Source: Monoplex corrugatus
Lineage: Eukaryota > Mollusca > Gastropoda > Littorinimorpha > Ranellidae
DNA: 47,500 nucleotides
Assembly: GCA_030674185.1 (NCBI GenBank)
Contig: JAPXFY010000015.1
Location: 27,535,685-27,583,184, forward strand
Reading direction: 5' to 3'
Shown here one piece after another: positions 11,035 to 47,500 of the stretch (position 1 is its first letter; every line of letters begins with the position of its first letter). Below the pieces are notes generated by a model. It did not search any database, had not been told where the DNA came from, and was given only the letters and a program-made list of their open reading frames with translations. The translations under genes and the position numbers were made by a program.

Positions 11035-11585
11035 GAAGTCATGGTAATCAGTAAAAAACGAGAAATCCCCTCATGCAAAATAATAGCAAATGACACAATA
11101 TTGAGACAGGTTGATACGTTTAAATATCTTGGAACGACCGTTTCACCAGACAGCAGATGCACACCAGAAATAGCCAGCAGAATCGGCCAAGCCAAAACAG
11201 CACTCAAGAAGAAAAATACGTTCTTATTAACAAATGCCTATCGGTTAACATCAGGAAGAGAATTCTTGAATGTTATATGGAACTGATACTGTTGTACGGT
11301 TGTGGGGCGTGTACAATCAACACGCAAAGTCAGAACAAAATTGAGGCAACTGAAATGTGTTTCTAAGAAGAATGTTGAGAGTTCCATGAACAGCAAAGAA
11401 AACAAACGAGACAGTCTTGAAGGAGGCAGACACACACACACACAAAAACATTAATAAAGAAGATTAGGAAAATACAAGCTACATTTATAGGACATTTTAT
11501 GAGGCAAGAGAAATTAGAGCACCTGGTCACAACAGAAAAGCTGGAGGGAAAGAACACACAGGTAAAAGTGCACGTAATGCATGTA
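11035..11585 (+). mobile_element. RT C-terminal fragment of the non-LTR family seen at 2850-3800
   Basis: Encodes TEVMVISKKREIPSCKIIA, VDTFKYLGTTVSPDSRCTPE, IASRIGQAKTALKKK, ILLYGCGACTI and, after frameshifts, LEHLVTTEKLEGK. This is the RT thumb/C-terminal region. The segment DTFKYLGTTVSPDSRCT corresponds to DKFKCLRTVISLDGRCT in the minus-strand copy near 2870. It is truncated and frameshifted. Confidence 0.82.
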
Positions 11586-11782
11586 CCCAGTTATCAGTTC
11601 TAAGGGAAACTGTAAGGCTTTATAGAACACATAGGTAAAATGCACCTAATACATGTACTCAGTTATGAATTCTAAGGGAAACTATGTAAGGCTTTATGGT
11701 ACACACAGGTAAAAATGCACTTAATACATGTACCCAGTTGTTAATTTTAAGGGAAACTATGTAAGGCTTTATAGAACACTTA
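11553..11782. repeat. ~76-bp tandem repeat, 3 copies
   Basis: Three units sharing ACACAxAGGTAAAA, TACATGTACxCAGTT and AAGGGAAACT...AAGGCTTTAT. It adjoins the RT fragment's tail. Confidence 0.85.
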
Positions 11783-11804
11783 CAGGCGAATCGATCAGCA
11801 ATCA

Positions 11805-11920
11805 GAAAATGACAGGAAGAGATGACAGAACATAAAGGAACGAGGCAAAAAACACACAGAGAGACAGAAAAGAGAACATTTCCAACACAGAATTTCCAGA
11901 AGGTGGGGATGACGAAGCAT
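11805..11920 (-). repeat. Dispersed repeat, minus-strand copy
   Basis: Its reverse complement contains CCCACCTTCTGGAAATTCTG and a CTCTTTTCTGTC-rich continuation. It matches the + strand sequence at 16828-16925. Family unknown. Confidence 0.7.
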
Positions 11921-12124
11921 TGATATGAGACAAAACAAACAAGAAACAAGACCCTTGAGGCAGGTCGGGATTACGTATGTGCTGTTAACATTCGGAATAC
12001 AGATATTGAGATATGCTGTGTGTCGGTCTTTCTGCCTGTCTGCCTGTCTCTCTGTCTTTGCCAAAAATTAAATAAGAGATGTAATTAATCATGAATGTAT
12101 AACAGTGTACATATATATTCGCAT

Positions 12125-12128
<4 letters not shown>

Positions 12129-12188
<60 letters not shown>

Positions 12189-12225
12189 TAGATAGATACA
12201 CAGACAGACTGACAGACAGACAGAC

Positions 12226-12298
<73 letters not shown>

Positions 12299-12300
12299 AG
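12129..12300. repeat. (GA)n / (GACA)n / (GATA)n compound microsatellite
   Basis: GA-rich on both sides of a central GACA/GATA block. Confidence 0.95.
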
Positions 12301-13140
12301 CATGAATAGAATCTTTGAACACATTGATACCGACCACATCGCGTGTAGCGTGTAAGCTCCAGGAATAGTCATGTCACAAGATCCACATGACATTCATTTC
12401 AAAATATGGGAAAACCAGACTGACGCGCATGATTCAGACTGAGACTATTGTGTAAAACGGATAATAAAGATTAAAAAAAAAATAATACAAAGCGCTAATA
12501 TCGATCTAAAAACGAACTACAAAATAAAACATTCATTGGCAACTTGAAAGCTCAAATCAAGAGGCACTGGTAGAACTTCAGTCTGTGCAGACTTTTCAAA
12601 CGCATTAAGTTCAAATGGATTGTAAATACTTATCTCTAAATCGATTCAAATGTAAATGTTGTAATGATTATGGTCTTAATTTCAACAGTTTGTATTGGGC
12701 TGTTGTTGTTTTGTTAAAGTGGATATTGTATTCTATTGGCTGGATTACTGTTTGAAAACATACGTATTTGCAATTCATGCCACTACATTTTCCATTTTGC
12801 TGGCGTCTGCGACAAAGCCGTGAGGTCCAGATCCTCAGTGCCTCAATCTGTGTGAATAAAATCAATATTAACTTCTGGAACTTGATTCAGATTTTAAAAC
12901 AATCTAATAGATAATAATGCTATTTTCCTCTCGTAAAGTGTATGAAAGGCCCAAGTAAATAAATCAAGGAAATTTTATCAAGCGATCCAACAGATCCCTG
13001 GAAAAGTACTGGAATATTCAGTGAGAGGTGTTTCCTACCGAACCATGATGTTAAACATGTTAATAGTCTGATCAAACATGCACAGTTAACAATGGGAGCA
13101 TTCTGTTATTTAGTAACAGAAAATTGATCTGCTTTGGTTC
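12301..13140. other. Intergenic DNA without recognised feature
   Basis: AT-rich, no convincing open frame, repeat or RNA. Confidence 0.55.
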
Positions 13141-13141
13141 T

Positions 13142-13459
<318 letters not shown>

Positions 13460-13599
13460 CAAACAGGGTTACATTATACTATGCATGAAGTTCATTAGAC
13501 AAAACAGATATCCCAACAAGGCAAACAATGAATATTTGGTCAGAGAAATAGATATGAAGTTTTTCTACAAGATAGTTAAGCACTATAGATTGCTAGGTA

Positions 13600-14896
13600 A
13601 GAGAAGAATTAATTGATGCAGAAGCTGTGTAAAATAACACTTTTTAAAATTTATGAAAATCAGATATTTTTGCATATTTTCTGGAAGTGTGTTCTAGAGA
13701 GTAGCATCTGAGTACATGAGGCTGGTTTTAAAGAGGTTAATAAAGGAAGGTGTTGGTTATGTTACTTGAGCACATCTAGAGCATATCCGTTTATTCTTTT
13801 GTGCTTAAATAATCTTTTGTTATACTGAAGTCTAAGTTTTAATGGTAAAATAGTTAATTCCTTTTAGTTGGAGTCTATTATACTAGTTTTTTTCAAGAGA
13901 ATAAAATTTAAAGTTCGCTATGGAGACAAATAAGAGGTTTAAGCACATTCCCGCTGGCTGAATCCCAACGGGTAGATGCATAGTATATTGATGATTGGTT
14001 ATGTGCGTGGAAAAAATAATTTTCTTGATTTTATATTCAAGATTTTTTTTTATTTTGACAATTGAAATAGTTTTATTGAAATAGATTTATATAGCTTGCT
14101 TATATGATTAAACTAGGAAACAATATTATCTATTGCTACACTTAAAGATTTTAAGAAAAGTAACTTCTTCAACAACCTGTTCTTTAAATATATAAATTGG
14201 TGGTATTTTAAAAGATAAGTTTTGCCTTCTCTGTTTTGTTGTTATAAACATGCATTTTGATTTTTGTGGATGAAATGACATATGATTTAGTTCAGTCCAT
14301 TCAACTAAATCATTCACACTGTTTTTTGATAATTGTATCACATTATAAGTGATTTATATGTATTATTGTGTCATCTGCAAAGAGATCACAGTGGGTGATC
14401 AGAGAGGAAGATAATTGGTATATAACGACAAGAGCAGTACGCCTGCAACAGAACCCTGAGATACTCCATACTTGATAGTGTTAAAATGTAGATGAATTTA
14501 ACAATAATCAGTTGTTGTCTGTTGGTGAGAAAGGAAGTAATGAAATTTTATGTTTGTTGACAGGTCGTATGAAGCTGATTTTCTTATTAAAAGGTCATGG
14601 TCGATGACTTTCAAAAGCTTTCTTAAAATTATTTTATAGGACACCAATATTGATAAGCCACTGGTCAACAAGGCAGTTTAGCGCTGTATGACATGAGTGT
14701 TGCTTTCTAAATCCAGATTGTTTTGGTTGAAGTAGTTTATTTGAATTCATATGTGAAGTGATCTGTTTATTTATGTTTTTCAAGGGGTTTTGAGAGAATG
14801 GGTAGAATTGAGACTGGTCTATAGTTTGGGGGATCTGAGTTGTCTCCTGACTTGTATACAGGAACTACTTTAGTTTGTTTTAAACAACTGGGAAAG

Positions 14897-14976
<80 letters not shown>

Positions 14977-15055
14977 TTATATATATGTATATATATATGT
15001 ATGTGTGTGTGTATTCTATTCTGTGCTATTCTACTACACACACACACACACATGC

Positions 15056-15098
<43 letters not shown>

Positions 15099-15400
15099 TA
15101 TATATATATATTGTGTGTGTGTGGTGTGTGTGTGTGCGTGTGTGTGTGTGCGTGTGTGTTTTTGTGTGTGTGTGTTTGCTATTACAGGAGCTGAGAGTTT
15201 TACGATCTAAACCATCTAGACCACATGTTCCCGTTTGTTTGAGGGGTATTAAGCCATTGTTTGTAAACTTTGTAGACCATCATTGGTGGATTTGATAACT
15301 GAGACTGAACATTTTTGTTGAGGCAGAATTGTTTAAGCAGTTGGATGTTCTCGTCTTTTGATCTATCAGTGGATGATAATTTTCAGCTATATTTGAAAAA
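13600..15400 (-). mobile_element. Non-LTR reverse-transcriptase pseudogene, minus strand
   Basis: From high to low coordinates it encodes GLDGLDRKTLSS (about 15200), DFPSCLKQTKVVPVYKSGDN and YRPVSILPILSKPLEK (14880-14770), KLLQPKQSGFRKQHSCHTAL (14735-14680), YGVSQGSVAGVLLLSLYTN (about 14460-14400), FADDT (catalytic, about 14370), VNDLVEWTELNHMSFHPQKS (about 14310) and, further down, LWNTLPENMQK (about 13690). This is a complete order of RT blocks of a jockey/CR1-type element with many stops. A CA/TA/GT tract (14899-15178) splits the frame between GLDG and FPSCLKQ. Confidence 0.82.
14899..15178. repeat. (CA)n / (TA)n / (GT)n tract inside the RT pseudogene
   Basis: CA to 14967, TA/TG mixture, a second CA at 15036-15052, TA at 15059-15110, then GT to 15178. 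It is partly self-complementary (CA arm against GT arm). Confidence 0.93.
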
Positions 15401-15423
15401 TGATCATTTATTTTAATTTTGAT

Positions 15424-15578
<155 letters not shown>

Positions 15579-15655
15579 GCTTTTATTTCTTTCGTTCGTA
15601 TTCCGTCGGGAAATATTAGACGTCAAGCGCCTGTGAACGACGTAAACATTCTGCA

Positions 15656-15661
15656 CACGTG
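15656..15661. promoter_or_regulatory. CACGTG E-box (CLEAR-like core)
   Basis: A palindromic E-box in the context ACACGTGC. The core is shared with the CLEAR element of lysosomal genes (TFEB/MITF targets), but the preferred flanks are only partly present. Confidence 0.4.
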
Positions 15662-15670
15662 CTTTCTGCA

Positions 15671-15680
15671 GCGCATGCGC
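15671..15680. promoter_or_regulatory. NRF1-type palindromic site
   Basis: GCGCATGCGC matches the canonical NRF1/alpha-PAL palindrome. It lies 123 nt upstream of the start codon, a typical place for housekeeping promoters. Binding is inferred. Confidence 0.6.
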
Positions 15681-15802
15681 AAGTTCCAGTGTTATTTCCG
15701 CTTGACGGTACGATACCACTAAAAGGTATTATTGACTGATCCAGTCACGAGACCTCGTCTACTTTCAATACGCACAAAAGCCTATCAGGTGAACCGTCAG
15801 CG

Positions 15803-46503
<30,701 letters not shown>

Positions 46504-46636
46504 GTAAGCTCCAGAGAACGACTGACTCGTAGTGACTTCAGATGTACTTTGAGCCATAAAGAACTGGTTTTGTTGCATGTGTTTGGTTCTCATTTGTTTT
46601 CTTCTGTTCTTATTTTGTTGTGGGATCACAAGAACA

Positions 46637-46657
46637 CTCTCTGTCTCTCTCTCTGTC

Positions 46658-46697
<40 letters not shown>
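46637..46697. repeat. (CT)n microsatellite in intron 12
   Basis: CTCTGTCT then pure CT; T/C-rich to about 46775. Confidence 0.95.
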
Positions 46698-46698
<1 letters not shown>

Positions 46699-46861
46699 CT
46701 TGCTGTCTCTCATTCTCTTTCTTTCTGATTTTGTCTCTCTTTCTCATCCTTTTTCTCATTACTTTTTTCTCTAGATTTTTGTTTTTCAGCCATTTACATG
46801 CTGAGTGCATGTAACTTCCACACACGTGCATGTGTACTCACACAAAGCAACACATACACTA

Positions 46862-46911
46862 CTGCTGCTGCTGCTGCTGCTACTACTACTACTACTGCTA
46901 CTACTACTACT
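46862..46911. repeat. (CTG)n/(CTA)n trinucleotide repeat
   Basis: Six CTG units followed by CTA units with one CTG. Confidence 0.95.
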
Positions 46912-47126
46912 CCGGACAATCCACAAAACTGTTGTTGTCATTCTGTAAAATTCAGCAACTCGATTCTACCCTTTAAATATTTTATCTCTTTGTTATTGTA
47001 CTACAGACACAGTAATCCCAGCATTCCTTGGTAACAGTTTGTAGCACCGAGGCTGAATATTATGACGGATATGCAGTTGTCGTAATGTTTAGTAATAATC
47101 CTTAGGAAAAAAGTAAAAGAGAGAGA

Positions 47127-47175
47127 GGTGTGTGTGTGTGTGATGGGGGGGGGGGGGGGTATTTAGGAGAAAAAA
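47127..47175. repeat. (GT)n, G-run and A-run
   Basis: Short GT tract, about 15 consecutive G (47145-47159), then a poly-A run. Confidence 0.85.
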
Positions 47176-47320
47176 AAAAAAGAATTAGGAATTTTGGGCT
47201 TTCTGACATTTTGTGTTGCTGGCTGATGCAAGGGAGACAAGTGATGTTTATGTCTTGAAAATATGAGCATCTTGAGAAAAGATGAAGTAGGCTTGTTGGA
47301 ATAATTATATTTTTGTTCTT

Positions 47321-47500
47321 TTAACCCCTTGACTCCTGCACACTATCCTCCAACTGCAAAATTTTAAACCTTTGCCTGCATCACCCTTTTCATCAGCTTC
47401 CTGCAGGAAGCTGTTGGAAAGTGTGAGGGAGTCAAAGGATTAAGATTTTGCTTTTACTAGTATGGTTGGCAATGCTGGATACTGATGGACAGGGCATGGG
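47321..47500. mobile_element. TTAA-type palindromic MITE (copy 6, cut by window end)
   Basis: TTAA at 47321-47324, CCCCTTGACTCC, central CTTCCTGCAGGAAG, right inner arm GGAGTCAAAGGATTAAGATT and outer arm TATGGTTGGCAATGCTGGAT. Same layout as copies 1 and 2. Confidence 0.78.

Larger units (their letters stand above)
15585..15802 (+). promoter_or_regulatory. Probable SLC12A9 promoter and 5' UTR
   Basis: A short CpG-containing block between a long (GA)n tract and the start codon. It holds a CRE-like site (GACGTCA, 15619-15625), a CACGTG E-box (15656-15661) and a perfect NRF1-type palindrome (GCGCATGCGC, 15671-15680). No TATA box is evident. Transcription start is unknown; the call rests on motif clustering just upstream of exon 1. 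Confidence 0.6.

Noticed and set aside
46504..47320. A further SLC12A9 exon before the window end
   Set aside because: I looked for the family segment after ..PEWLK and found no matching frame with an acceptor; the next exon probably lies beyond 47500.

Overview
This is a eukaryotic window. It holds one host protein-coding gene, split over 12 visible exons on the + strand, in DNA dominated by microsatellites, three long intronic minisatellites and decayed transposable elements. The gene is SLC12A9 (cation-chloride cotransporter family, CIP1 type). It starts at 15803 and its first 680 codons can be traced, with every splice site in phase, to 46503. The remaining C-terminal exons lie beyond the window. 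The mix of tRNA-derived SINEs, RNase H-bearing and L2/CR1-like non-LTR elements, TTAA-flanked piggyBac-type elements and very abundant (CA)n/(GT)n suggests a mollusc, probably a gastropod. That placement is inference from repeat style, not from a marker gene.

Region 1-15600 is intergenic and made mainly of mobile-element debris. It contains a + strand RNase H/zinc-knuckle tail of a non-LTR element (1-1075). Next is a composite non-LTR element whose 5' half is inverted relative to its 3' half (about 2850-6222), itself split by a 5'-truncated L2/CR1-like element (about 4525-6034). A second copy of the composite family's reverse-transcriptase tail lies at 11035-11585. A minus-strand RT pseudogene (13600-15400) is interrupted by a CA/TA/GT tract. 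Palindromic TTAA-flanked MITEs lie at 8490 and 9467. Several minisatellites and many dinucleotide tracts fill the rest.

Region 15420-15802 looks like the SLC12A9 promoter and 5' UTR: a long (GA)n tract followed by a CpG-containing stretch with a CRE-like site, a CACGTG E-box and a perfect NRF1-type palindrome.

Region 15803-47500 is the SLC12A9 body. Exons are short (83-445 nt) and introns run up to 7.2 kb. Intron 3 carries a 3.9-kb array of 34/29-bp units, intron 4 a 1.35-kb array of 35/39-bp units with dimeric order, and intron 7 a 39-bp array. Intron 8 holds a TTAA-flanked piggyBac-like element with a broken transposase, interrupted by an inverted-repeat insert that itself contains a non-LTR tail. 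TTAA MITEs, one amplified as a 69-bp tandem array, recur in introns 2, 3, 4 and 12. tRNA-headed SINE relics occur in introns 1, 3, 9 and 11.

I found no prokaryotic operon, CRISPR array or defence system. The points that most reward checking are the nested and rearranged transposons, the composite palindromic MITE family, the zoned minisatellites, and the UG/CA repeats sitting just inside several splice donors.
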